6,884 nucleotides of DNA from Angelakisella sp. (GCA_022795575.1 JAAWGY010000122.1:1-6884); one strand, 5' to 3'; positions 1 to 6,016 are shown, numbered from the stretch's first letter. Made by a program: numbers and translations. The notes: a model not told the origin generated them from the sequence alone.

Positions 1-3
1 CTA

Positions 4-91
4 CAGGGGAAGGGGGCTTGGCTACGTCGAAAATGCTCGGAATCCACCAAGGATTCCTTGCGCTTTTCTCCTTGCAATCCCCCTCCCCCTG
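4..91. repeat. Nested imperfect inverted repeat downstream of the LysR gene
   Basis: Three nested pairs of arms are visible. The outer arms are 4-16 and 79-91 (G-rich against C-rich, 12 of 13 positions pair). The middle arms are 29-36 and 62-68 (GAAAA and GC pairing with GC and TTTTC, with one bulged base). The inner arms are 39-45 (GGAATCC) and 51-57 (GGATTCC) around a 5-base loop. It lies 36 bases beyond the stop codon of the minus-strand regulator. It could be a structured 3' end, a small non-coding RNA, or a miniature dispersed repeat. The window edge cuts off anything further left. Confidence 0.5.
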
Positions 92-127
92 CGAAAAATA
101 CGGGCACTTCGACTTTAGGGACACGCC

Positions 128-1003
128 TTAAGAGGATAGCCCCTTGGTATGCCGCCGGATATGGGTGATCATGCACCTTTGGGCTGGGGAAAGCTCGCTG
201 TTTTTGGGGGCGATAAGCCCAATGGTTCGGTAGATCTGCGGGAAGATGGGGTAGACCTCAACGTTGTGGTTTGCCGCAGACAAAAACATCCCCGGGGCGA
301 TGCTTGCGCCAAAGCCGCCCTCCACCATGGCCATAATCGCGTTATCGCCGGCGACAAAGGAATAACTTGGCTTGATGTCGTACTGCTCCCAAAAGCGCTG
401 GATATGGAACAGATCGCTGTTTTCCTGGATCAGGAAAAAGATTTCCTTCATATCGTTAACGCTGACATAGTACTTATCGGAGGGGAAATAGTTTTTTGCG
501 GTGACGCAGTAAACCGGATCCTCGTATAACGGGATGATCTGCAAGTCGTTTTCGCCGGAGATATCTGCCAAGCCGATATCTGCGGTTTTGTTTTGTACCA
601 TGGCGATAATATCCTTGGTTTCCGCCTCCATCAGCTGTAGCCGGATCCCCGGATGCTCCTGCCGGAAGGTGCCGAGGATGTCCGGCATCCAGGCCCTGCA
701 CACAGAGCCCAGGGCGGCAATTCGCACAGTCCCGGTTTCCAGCCCGTGGACCTGTGCGATTTTTTGGTTCAGGATGCTTTCGCACCGCAGGACCTCGCAT
801 AAATAGGGGTAAAGCAGCTCGCCCTCGCTGGTCAGCCGAACGTCGTTCTTTGTCCGGGTGAATAGCGAAAGGTCCCACCGCTTTTCCAGGGTGCTGACAG
901 ACCGGCTCAGCGCCCCCGGCGTCAAATGGATGCTTTCGGCGGCGCGAATAAAGCTCCCTTGCTCCGCAATCGATTTTACAATCTGGTACGCAGTGATCGA
1001 CAA
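128..1003 (-). CDS. LysR-family transcriptional regulator
   Basis: A 291-residue protein, the normal length for the LysR family of DNA-binding regulators, which usually sense a small pathway metabolite. The N-terminal winged helix-turn-helix covers about residues 5-64, with the typical GSFIRAAESIHLTPGALSRS segment and an LFTR...RLTSEGE wing. A linker helix follows (about 65-90), then an effector-binding domain (about 91-285) of the periplasmic-binding-protein fold, opening with GTVRIAAL. The start is a TTG at 1001-1003, preceded by a G6 Shine-Dalgarno-like run (1010-1015) six bases away; the nearby ATG at 1015-1017 is out of frame. It is divergent from the amidohydrolase gene, the classic arrangement in which a LysR protein controls its neighbour and itself from the shared region. 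The effector is unknown; an amino acid or amide-linked conjugate would fit the neighbours. Confidence 0.93.
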   Translation of the reverse strand: MSITAYQIVKSIAEQGSFIRAAESIHLTPGALSRSVSTLEKRWDLSLFTRTKNDVRLTSEGELLYPYLCEVLRCESILNQKIAQVHGLETGTVRIAALGSVCRAWMPDILGTFRQEHPGIRLQLMEAETKDIIAMVQNKTADIGLADISGENDLQIIPLYEDPVYCVTAKNYFPSDKYYVSVNDMKEIFFLIQENSDLFHIQRFWEQYDIKPSYSFVAGDNAIMAMVEGGFGASIAPGMFLSAANHNVEVYPIFPQIYRTIGLIAPKNSELSPAQRCMITHIRRHTKGLSS

Positions 1004-1103
1004 TACGATCCCCCCATATTCAGAGCCTGTTGTCCCCTGCCAAGGGCCTTCCGGCCGGTCTGCCCCCCGCCGGGGAATCCATAGACTCTTAGATTTTTCT
1101 GAT

Positions 1104-1133
1104 ATTATACCGACAGGCGCGTTCCTTTGTCAA
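1104..1133 (-). promoter_or_regulatory. Sigma-A type promoter of the LysR gene
   Basis: On the minus strand a perfect TTGACA (-35, 1128-1133) and a perfect TATAAT (-10, 1104-1109) are separated by 18 bases. Transcription would start near 1097, giving a leader of about 94 bases rich in G and C runs before the TTG start. One base of spacing above the optimum is the only departure from consensus. Confidence 0.85.
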
Positions 1134-1156
1134 AGGGCTGTCCGCCGGTAAAAAAA

Positions 1157-1203
1157 TGTCGATATCAACAAGGGAAAACTGGCCTTTTTGTTATAGTATA
1201 CAA
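1157..1203. promoter_or_regulatory. Candidate LysR operator pair
   Basis: Two inverted motifs of the same form, TGT-N8-ACA, lie at 1157-1170 and 1189-1202, with starts 32 bases apart (about three helical turns). The second extends to TTGT-N8-ACAA (1188-1203) and covers the presumed -10 of the hydrolase promoter. LysR proteins usually bind an interrupted dyad as a recognition site plus an activation site near the target promoter. These motifs fit that layout but are 14 bp (T-N12-A) rather than the canonical T-N11-A. Confidence 0.4.
1192..1197 (+). promoter_or_regulatory. Weak -10 element for the hydrolase operon
   Basis: TATAGT at 1192-1197 resembles a -10 hexamer. No acceptable -35 lies 16-18 bases upstream (the bases there read CAAGGG or similar), which is what one expects of a promoter that needs an activator such as the divergent LysR protein. 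The overlapping TATACA (1197-1202) is an alternative. The leader to the ATG at 1413 would be about 205 bases. Confidence 0.35.
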
Positions 1204-1269
1204 ACCGGTTGGTGATAATCCATAGATTTGCAGGGCAAACACAGCAAAAGGGTAAAATCGAAAAAACCT

Positions 1270-1290
1270 TGGTTGAGCTTTGCTCAACCA
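1270..1290. terminator. Strong hairpin in the leader, terminator-like on the minus strand
   Basis: A perfect 9-bp stem, TGGTTGAGC (1270-1278) with GCTCAACCA (1282-1290), has a 3-base loop. On the minus strand the stem is followed after AGG by six T (1261-1266), the form of an intrinsic terminator. On the plus strand it sits in the hydrolase leader with no T run after it. It may stop antisense transcription heading toward the LysR promoter, protect the 5' end of the hydrolase mRNA, or be left over from an older gene order. Confidence 0.5.
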
Positions 1291-1345
1291 GACGGTGAAA
1301 ATAATTCGCTATACAAAAAAGCGGGGTTCCGATATGCTGGGATTA

Positions 1346-1364
1346 CAGGAAACGGTTTTTCCTG
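1346..1364 (+). other. Short hairpin in the hydrolase leader
   Basis: CAGGAAA (1346-1352) pairs with TTTCCTG (1358-1364) around a 5-base loop, about 35 bases before the ribosome binding site. It does not overlap the AGGAGG and no known riboswitch consensus was recognised around it. Confidence 0.3.
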
Positions 1365-1412
1365 GACAGACGGTACCGGAAGTGAAAAGATTGGCTGCGA
1401 GGAGGAAATAGC

Positions 1413-2675
1413 ATGACAGACGTTGATCAGAGAATCCATCAGTACGCGGACGAGGTGTACGAATCGGTGGTCCGGTGGCGGCGGGACTTCCACCTCCACC
1501 CGGAGCTGGGGAACCAGGAGGTGCGCACCAGCCAAATCGTGGCGGAGCATCTCCGGGCCATCGGCGTCGACGAGGTGTACGAGCACCTGGCGGGGGGTAC
1601 CGGCGTCCTGGGGGTGATCCACGGCGCCCAGCCGGGGCCCACAGTGGGACTGCGGGCGGATATGGACGCCCTGCCCATCCGGGAGGACACCGGGCTGCCC
1701 TTTGCCTCCACCGATACCACCCAGTGGGGCAACCAGGGGACGGTGCCGGTGATGCACGCTTGCGGCCACGATATGCACACCGCCATGCTGATGGGGGCGG
1801 CCCAGGTGATCGTCCGGCTGCGGGACAGGCTGAAGGGCAAGGTGCTGCTGGTCTTCCAGCCCGCGGAGGAGGGGTGGTCCTCCGACTGGGTGGGCAAATC
1901 CGGCGCCGCCCGGTTCGTCGAGGAGCCGCTGTACCGCCAAAATCAGCCCGACGCAATGTTTGGCCAGCACATCTGGTACTACGCCCCCCGGGGCAGTGTT
2001 GGCAGGCTGGGGGTGCTGCCCGGGCAGGTGGGCTACTGTATGGATATCGTCAAGATTACGGTCCACGGCCAAAGCGCCCACGGCAACCGCCCGTGGATGG
2101 GCAGGGACAGCATCATGGCGGCGGCGCAGATCATCACCGCTCTACAGACCATCCCCAGCAAGAACACCGATATCTACAAAAACAGCGTTTCGGTAACTAT
2201 GGGGGTAATCAAGGGCGGCACCAAGTTTAACGTCGTCGCCGATACCACCGAGATCGAGGGTGCCCTCCGCTTTACCGACCGCACCAGCCGGGCCTATATG
2301 GAGCAGCGCTTTACCGATATCATCACCCACACGGCGGAGGCCATGGGCTGCACCGTGGACATCCAGATGACCTATGTCCCCGGCCTCTACAACGACCCCG
2401 CCCTGCTGGAGCGGACCCAGCGGAACCTGGACCAGCTGTTCGGGGAGGGGGTGTTCACCCAGGATCCGGCCCTCTCCTTTGCCAACCTGGATGACTACAG
2501 CTGGTACACCGAGGACTGCCCCGGCCTCTTCTACGGCCTGAGCATCGCCTGGCCGGAGGACGACCCCCACGAGACCATCCCCAACCACAACCCCCGCTTT
2601 GACCCCAACGAGGAGGCGATGCGCAACGGCGTCAAAGCGCTGGCGGCGTCGGCCATCAAGTACGCGGACCAGTGA
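1413..2675 (+). CDS. M20-family (M20D-like) metallo-amidohydrolase/carboxypeptidase
   Basis: A 420-residue cytoplasmic zinc hydrolase of the family containing hippurate hydrolase, N-acyl-amino-acid amidohydrolases, aminobenzoyl-glutamate and indole-acetyl-amino-acid hydrolases. It has no signal peptide. Visible motifs: HLHPELGNQE (27-36), GLRADMDALPI (79-89), MHACGHDMHTA (114-124) with probable metal ligands Cys117 and His119, FQPAEE (148-153) with catalytic/metal glutamates 152-153, a third ligand region GQHIW (His186), the dimerisation domain from about 210 with HGQSAHGNRP (His223), and HNPRFDPNE (392-400) with the last ligand, His392. All key residues are present. It is slightly longer than the usual ~390, partly from the stretch at 154-178. 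The ATG follows AGGAGG (1399-1404) by 8 bases. It is first in an operon with the transporter, so it probably cleaves an imported amino-acid conjugate. The exact substrate is open. Confidence 0.92.
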   Translation: MTDVDQRIHQYADEVYESVVRWRRDFHLHPELGNQEVRTSQIVAEHLRAIGVDEVYEHLAGGTGVLGVIHGAQPGPTVGLRADMDALPIREDTGLPFASTDTTQWGNQGTVPVMHACGHDMHTAMLMGAAQVIVRLRDRLKGKVLLVFQPAEEGWSSDWVGKSGAARFVEEPLYRQNQPDAMFGQHIWYYAPRGSVGRLGVLPGQVGYCMDIVKITVHGQSAHGNRPWMGRDSIMAAAQIITALQTIPSKNTDIYKNSVSVTMGVIKGGTKFNVVADTTEIEGALRFTDRTSRAYMEQRFTDIITHTAEAMGCTVDIQMTYVPGLYNDPALLERTQRNLDQLFGEGVFTQDPALSFANLDDYSWYTEDCPGLFYGLSIAWPEDDPHETIPNHNPRFDPNEEAMRNGVKALAASAIKYADQ

Positions 2676-2692
2676 TCAAAAAAGGGTGTGTC

Positions 2693-2698
2693 AGGAGG
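2693..2698 (+). promoter_or_regulatory. Ribosome binding site that fixes the transporter start
   Basis: AGGAGG at 2693-2698 stands 7 bases before the ATG at 2706. An in-frame GTG at 2688 would lie upstream of this site and be unable to use it, so the ATG is the better start. Confidence 0.85.
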
Positions 2699-2705
2699 TA
2701 GCATC

Positions 2706-3890
2706 ATGTTTGGTACTATGCAGTTTTATCTCTTTGTTGTTCTGGCAATTTTTCTCATTGGGGACGTTGTGGGCGTCTTCACCAAGGGCAAGCTCAGCGG
2801 CATGATGATCACCATGCTCATCTTCCTGGTGGGCTTTCTCAGCGGCGTAATCCCCCCGGACGTCATCGACAAGGCGGGGCTGACCGTCATTGCCAAGTGG
2901 ACCCCGGCCATGATCATCTTTAACCTGGGCAGCGGCAGCAACGTCAAGCAGCTGATCCAGGAGTGGCGCACCGTTTTGATGGCCTGCATCTGCATGGTGT
3001 TTTCCATCGCCATTATTTTCTGCACCGCACCCATTATCGGCCTTGACTCGGTGTTTGTCGCCATCCCCGTCATCAACGGCGGCACCATCGCCACCCAGAT
3101 TATGACCGAGGGGGCCATCCAAAAGGGCATCACCGTTGCCGCCGCCCTGGCCGCTGTCATCTACGCCCTGCAAAAGCTGGTGGGAGCCCCCCTGGCCTCC
3201 TACTACGGCGTAAAGGAGGCCAACCGGCTGATGGAGGAGTTCCGCAAGGACCCCGCCGCCCATATGGCCGCCCTCCACGCCGCGCCGGGGACAGAGGCCG
3301 GCGCCGCCAAGGTCCCCTTCCACCAGCGGTACAAGGCCTATTACACCCCCACTACCATGATTGGCATCACCGCCTTTTTTGCCTGGGTTTCCACCAGCCT
3401 GGGGACGCTGACCGGCATCAACTACGGCATTTGGGCGCTGATTCTGGGCTCGGTCTGTAACCTCCTGGGCATCGTTCCGCCCAAGGTCATGGACCTTGCC
3501 AAGTCCACCGGCATCCTGATGATTGCCATGTTTGGCTCCATCATCCCCGCCCTGGCCAAGGTATCCATGGGCGACCTGACGACGCTGCTGTTCCAGGTGG
3601 TGGTGGTCTTTGCCGCCGCCGTGCTGGGGATCTATCTGGCCGGATACATCCTGCCCACCTGGAAGCTCTGCGGCAGCAGGAACCTGGCCATCGGCATCGG
3701 GGTGGAGCAGTTCCTGGGCTTTCCCACCAACGTGGTCATCGTCCGGGAGATTGCCACCACCGTGGGGAAGACCGAGGCGGAAAGCGAGTACATCGAGGCG
3801 AAGTTAGGCACCCCCTACGTCGTGGCCGGTTTTGCGACGGTGACGGTGGTTTCGGTTCTGCTGGCCGGTGTATTTGTGGAGCTTCTATAA
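2706..3890 (+). CDS. GltS-like multi-spanning membrane transporter
   Basis: A 394-residue, very hydrophobic protein with about ten membrane segments (roughly 5-24, 32-50, 62-75, 86-110, 113-128, 141-160, 214-232, 238-256, 266-282, 289-315, 370-391). A hydrophilic loop lies at about 165-210. The size, the central loop, and two Gly-rich re-entrant-like stretches in equivalent places of the two halves (GGTIATQIMTEG at 125-136; GIGVEQFLGFPTNVV at 330-344) resemble the sodium/glutamate symporter GltS and its relatives in the CPA/AT superfamily. Overall likeness to GltS itself looks distant, so glutamate transport should not be assumed. It starts 30 bases after the hydrolase with a good ribosome binding site, so the two are almost certainly co-transcribed; it most likely imports the hydrolase substrate or exports a product. 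A tandem terminator follows. Confidence 0.65.
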   Translation: MFGTMQFYLFVVLAIFLIGDVVGVFTKGKLSGMMITMLIFLVGFLSGVIPPDVIDKAGLTVIAKWTPAMIIFNLGSGSNVKQLIQEWRTVLMACICMVFSIAIIFCTAPIIGLDSVFVAIPVINGGTIATQIMTEGAIQKGITVAAALAAVIYALQKLVGAPLASYYGVKEANRLMEEFRKDPAAHMAALHAAPGTEAGAAKVPFHQRYKAYYTPTTMIGITAFFAWVSTSLGTLTGINYGIWALILGSVCNLLGIVPPKVMDLAKSTGILMIAMFGSIIPALAKVSMGDLTTLLFQVVVVFAAAVLGIYLAGYILPTWKLCGSRNLAIGIGVEQFLGFPTNVVIVREIATTVGKTEAESEYIEAKLGTPYVVAGFATVTVVSVLLAGVFVELL

Positions 3891-3946
3891 GCGGTCCCTT
3901 TGTCCAAGCTGTCTTCAGCCCCCGCGGCCCTTGCGCCCCGGAGGCA

Positions 3947-3970
3947 GGGGGGGAGGTCCCCCCTTTTTTT
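3947..3970 (+). terminator. Intrinsic terminator after the transporter gene
   Basis: A G7 run (3947-3953) pairs with a C6 run (3958-3963) around a small loop and is followed directly by seven T (3964-3970), 56 bases after the transporter stop. This is a textbook rho-independent terminator and would separate the hydrolase-transporter pair from the permease, fully or partly. Confidence 0.85.
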
Positions 3971-3982
3971 GTACCAAACACG

Positions 3983-4002
3983 CCGGGTTGTCCCGGGTTT
4001 TT
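3983..4002 (+). terminator. Second, weaker terminator-like hairpin
   Basis: CCGGG (3983-3987) pairs with CCCGG (3992-3996) around TTGT, followed by a G and five T (3998-4002). It lies only 12 bases after the first terminator. It may be a backup, or part of an attenuator-like leader of the permease gene. No convincing promoter was found between it and the permease start. Confidence 0.5.
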
Positions 4003-4066
4003 CCGGCTACACACCCTGGCGGACACCGTTTTTTGCATCCAATGCCATCACTTAGGAGGGAGCACA

Positions 4067-5425
4067 ATGTCGTCCAAACCACAAACGTCAGACGCCCTAC
4101 AGCGGAACATCGGACTTTTTTCGGCGGTCAGCATGATGACCGGCTGCATGGTGGGAGCGTCTATCTTTATCATTCCCGGGGAGCTTTCCGCCTCCACCGG
4201 CCCCACCGCCTGGCTGTCCTACCTTATCGGAGCGCTGCTGATTTCCTTTAGCTGCTTTATGTTCGCCCAGGTGGGGGCCGTGCTGCCGGTCTCGGGGGCC
4301 AACTACATCCTCTGCACAGGCGCGGTCAACAGCACCTGGGGGTTCCTGTATGTCTGGTGCTACCTGATGGGCAACAGCTTTCTCTTCCCCATCATGTCCA
4401 AAACGGCGGCAACCTATCTGTCCATCTTTTTCCCCGCCCTGGCCGGCCATATCCCCTTGGTTTCCGTCGCCTTTATCCTCCTCACCTGCGGGATCAGCGC
4501 CCTGGGCAACCAAGCCTCCACCAAAGTCCAGAACGCGTGTGTGATTCTACTGATTGCAATCGTGCTGATCTTCTCTGCCGGCGGCATTGGCAACGCCGAT
4601 TGGTCCCATTTTGTGCCCATGTTCCCCAGGGGGGTTAAGCCGGTGATTCTTGGCGTCATCTCCACCTACTACGCCTTCGCCGGGGTAAACTGCATCATCG
4701 ACCTTAGCGGGGAGATTAAGGATCCCGGCAAAAACATCCCCCGCACCGTCTTTATCAGCCTGGGGATTGTTGTGGTGATGTATGTTTCCATGTGCGTCGC
4801 TCTGGTGGGGCTGATGCCGGCCCAGGCGTTGGGGGTAGCCGCTCCCGCCGTTACCGCCGCGGAGCTGATCTTCCCCAGGTGGTTCTCCTTCTTCATTGCG
4901 GCCGCCGCCATCGCCGCGTGCTGGACCACCCTGAACGCCCTGATCTCCGCCATGTCCCGCATGATGTTTGTGCTGGGCAGGAGCGGCATTCTGCCCAAGT
5001 CGCTTTCCAAAACCAACCGCCGCAACGCGCCCTATCTCTCGATATCCATACTGGCGGTGATGGGGGTTTGCATGGTGCTTTTTTCGGCAACCATCATGCA
5101 GTACGTCAATGTCAGCAGCTTTTACCTGCTGCTGACCGCGCTTTTGGTGGCGGTGGCGTCCCTGCGCCTCAAGGGGAGCTTTGCCAAGGAATACGCCTCC
5201 GCCGCTTTCCGCCTGGATGGGGTTTGGTACTACCTGTGGCCCGGCCTTGCCATTGCCGCAAGCGTGGTGTTTATGGTTTTGCAGCTCACCGATGATCCGG
5301 TGATGACCGGCATTGCGGTTGCGCTGGTTCCGGTGGGAATCGGGGTCTATCTGCTCCGCAAAAGGAAGCTGGAGGCCGGCGGGAAGGATGTTGATCGGGA
5401 GATTATGCAGGAAATGTATCGGTAG
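4067..5425 (+). CDS. APC-superfamily amino-acid permease
   Basis: A 452-residue integral membrane protein of the length and twelve-helix pattern usual for amino acid-polyamine-organocation transporters. Segment 1 carries the unwound substrate-binding motif as MTGCMVGASIFIIPG (24-38), a variant of the common GxGIF form. The helix 6 region is followed by GEIKDPGKNIPR (215-226), a hallmark of the family, and SRMMFVLGRSGILPKSLSK (297-315) matches the conserved cytoplasmic segment after helix 8. The C-terminus (431-452) is charged and cytoplasmic. The ATG follows AGGAGGG (4054-4060) by 6 bases. It probably moves an amino acid, polyamine or amino-acid conjugate by proton or sodium symport or by exchange. 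Being beside the M20 hydrolase suggests it handles the same substrate or the released amino acid. It is separated from the transporter by two terminator-like hairpins, so its expression may be partly independent. Confidence 0.9.
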   Translation: MSSKPQTSDALQRNIGLFSAVSMMTGCMVGASIFIIPGELSASTGPTAWLSYLIGALLISFSCFMFAQVGAVLPVSGANYILCTGAVNSTWGFLYVWCYLMGNSFLFPIMSKTAATYLSIFFPALAGHIPLVSVAFILLTCGISALGNQASTKVQNACVILLIAIVLIFSAGGIGNADWSHFVPMFPRGVKPVILGVISTYYAFAGVNCIIDLSGEIKDPGKNIPRTVFISLGIVVVMYVSMCVALVGLMPAQALGVAAPAVTAAELIFPRWFSFFIAAAAIAACWTTLNALISAMSRMMFVLGRSGILPKSLSKTNRRNAPYLSISILAVMGVCMVLFSATIMQYVNVSSFYLLLTALLVAVASLRLKGSFAKEYASAAFRLDGVWYYLWPGLAIAASVVFMVLQLTDDPVMTGIAVALVPVGIGVYLLRKRKLEAGGKDVDREIMQEMYR

Positions 5426-5494
5426 GGTAACTTTTGGGAGCTGAATAGAACGGGGACGGTTTCCGGAAAAGCCTTTTACAATACCTGAATAAAT

Positions 5495-5650
5495 ATGTAT
5501 GAGTACAATACATATAAAATTAAACTGCCGCAAGCTATCATAGAAACCTTTGCCCGGTTCCTTGTCCCAAGGATACAGAAACATTATGAAAGCGAACAGG
5601 GCTAACGTAAGTTTGTAGAATGGCAGGAAAAAGCCACCAAAACCAAATAA
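5495..5650 (+). pseudogene. Small gene interrupted by an in-frame TAA
   Basis: A frame starting at ATG 5495 codes for 36 residues and stops at TAA 5603-5605. The same frame then reads on for 14 more plausible codons to a second TAA at 5648-5650. The product would contain FARFLVPRIQKHYESEQG, the stop, then RKFVEWQEKATKTK. From memory, this resembles a family of roughly 50-residue hypothetical proteins common in Clostridia, often in mobile or accessory DNA, with a FAR-L-P-I...ESEEGQ-x-F-x-x-W pattern. In that pattern the position of the stop is a glutamine. A CAA to TAA change would explain the break. No Shine-Dalgarno sequence is visible before the ATG, and an upstream in-frame TGA (5486-5488) limits any longer start. 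The region is more AT-rich than its neighbours, which fits an acquired fragment. Function is unknown. Confidence 0.5.
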
Positions 5651-5656
5651 ACATAA

Positions 5657-5698
5657 AACAGCGGAGGCCAAGGCTTTTACACCTTGGCCTCCGTTGTT
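5657..5698. terminator. Bidirectional terminator between permease and tRNA operon
   Basis: An 11-bp perfect stem (5663-5673 with 5682-5692, GGAGGCCAAGG against CCTTGGCCTCC) extends outward by six more pairs (5657-5662 with 5693-5698). The plus-strand form is complete with one G-U pair; the minus-strand form has one mismatch. A T-rich tract follows on the minus strand (GTTTTATGTTT) and a shorter one (CGTTTT) on the plus strand. It probably ends the tRNA transcript, and may also end the convergent permease transcript. Confidence 0.8.
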
Positions 5699-5771
5699 CG
5701 TTTTGACATCAGAGCCACACCATGACGGCAAAGCCGCCTTTGAAACAATAGGTGTTCGTCCAATGTCCATC

Positions 5772-5847
5772 TGGTGGACCCGAAGGGGATCGAACCCTCG
5801 ACCTCTGCGATGCGAACGCAGCGCTCTCCCAGCTGAGCCACGGGCCC
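5772..5847 (-). tRNA. tRNA-Ala (anticodon CGC)
   Basis: A complete 76-base cloverleaf on the minus strand with the CCA end encoded (5772-5774). The acceptor stem GGGCCCG pairs with CGGGTCC and includes the G3-U70 wobble pair that marks alanine tRNAs. The anticodon stem CTGCG/CGCAG holds loop TTCGCAT, anticodon CGC at 5812-5814, reading GCG. The T arm has GAGGG-TTCGATC-CCCTT. It is second in a two-tRNA operon, 67 bases after tRNA-Arg. Confidence 0.96.
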
Positions 5848-5882
5848 ACACATCGAGCAGGCCTAACCTGCTCCCGCTGTTA

Positions 5883-5915
5883 AGCAAAAGGACACGCGAG
5901 GCGTGCCCTTTTGCT
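5883..5915 (-). other. Hairpin between the two tRNAs
   Basis: A 15-bp stem (5883-5897 with 5901-5915) around a 3-base loop begins at the last base of the tRNA-Arg CCA end. On the minus-strand transcript the single odd position is a G-U pair, so the stem is complete. The descending arm contains CCTTTTGCT, so it could act as a partial terminator or as an RNA-processing signal that frees the 3' end of tRNA-Arg. Confidence 0.6.
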
Positions 5916-5991
5916 GGTGCGCCCGGAGGGACTCGAACCCCCGACCTACTGGTTCGTAGCCAGTCACTCTATCCAGCTGAGCTACGAGCGC
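5915..5991 (-). tRNA. tRNA-Arg (anticodon ACG)
   Basis: A complete 77-base cloverleaf on the minus strand with encoded CCA (5915-5917). The acceptor stem GCGCTCG pairs with CGGGCGC (one U-G pair). The D arm is GCTC...GAGT, the anticodon stem ACTGG/CCAGT encloses loop CTACGAA, anticodon ACG at 5955-5957, and the T arm is GGGGG-TTCGAGT-CCCTC. The first anticodon base is normally converted to inosine so that CGU, CGC and CGA are all read. It is the first gene of the tRNA operon. Confidence 0.96.
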
Positions 5992-6016
5992 ATAACATCC
6001 TCTTAACAGCTTTATT

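Larger units (their letters stand above)
1228..1416 (+). pseudogene. Possible decayed C-terminal fragment of a GNAT acetyltransferase
   Basis: This frame is open from a TTG at 1228 to a TGA at 1414-1416 (62 codons). The TGA overlaps the ATG of the amidohydrolase gene (ATGA). Its residues 24-42 (ENNSLYKKAGFRYAGITG) resemble the late GNAT motif, where an Asn-rich turn is followed by LYEKxGF and a short strand. Nothing before residue about 20 looks like an acetyltransferase, there is no Shine-Dalgarno sequence before the TTG, and the codon use is more AT-rich than in the neighbours. If the likeness is real, this is the tail of a lost gene that once preceded the hydrolase. It may equally be a chance open frame in the leader region. 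Confidence 0.3.

Noticed and set aside
1335..1349. TGCTGGGATTACAGG, identical to a stretch of the human Alu repeat
   Set aside because: Only about 15 bases match and the flanks do not, so chance is a better explanation than contamination.
1228..1412. Riboswitch or T-box in the hydrolase leader
   Set aside because: The long leader and ACGG-containing hairpin prompted a check, but no T-box element, guanidine-riboswitch core or terminator/antiterminator pair on the plus strand could be recognised.
1284..2081. A 265-codon minus-strand frame over the hydrolase gene
   Set aside because: It is antisense to a gene with complete M20 catalytic motifs, and its own translation shows no domain pattern.
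5772..5794. tRNA-Ala 3' end as an attachment site of an integrated element
   Set aside because: The broken gene nearby made this plausible, but no second copy of the tRNA 3' end and no integrase gene are present in the window.
4547..5887. A 446-codon minus-strand frame
   Set aside because: It runs through the permease gene in antisense and into tRNA-Ala. Its composition (many His, Gly, Gln) is that of a shadow frame, and the permease in the other strand has clear family motifs.
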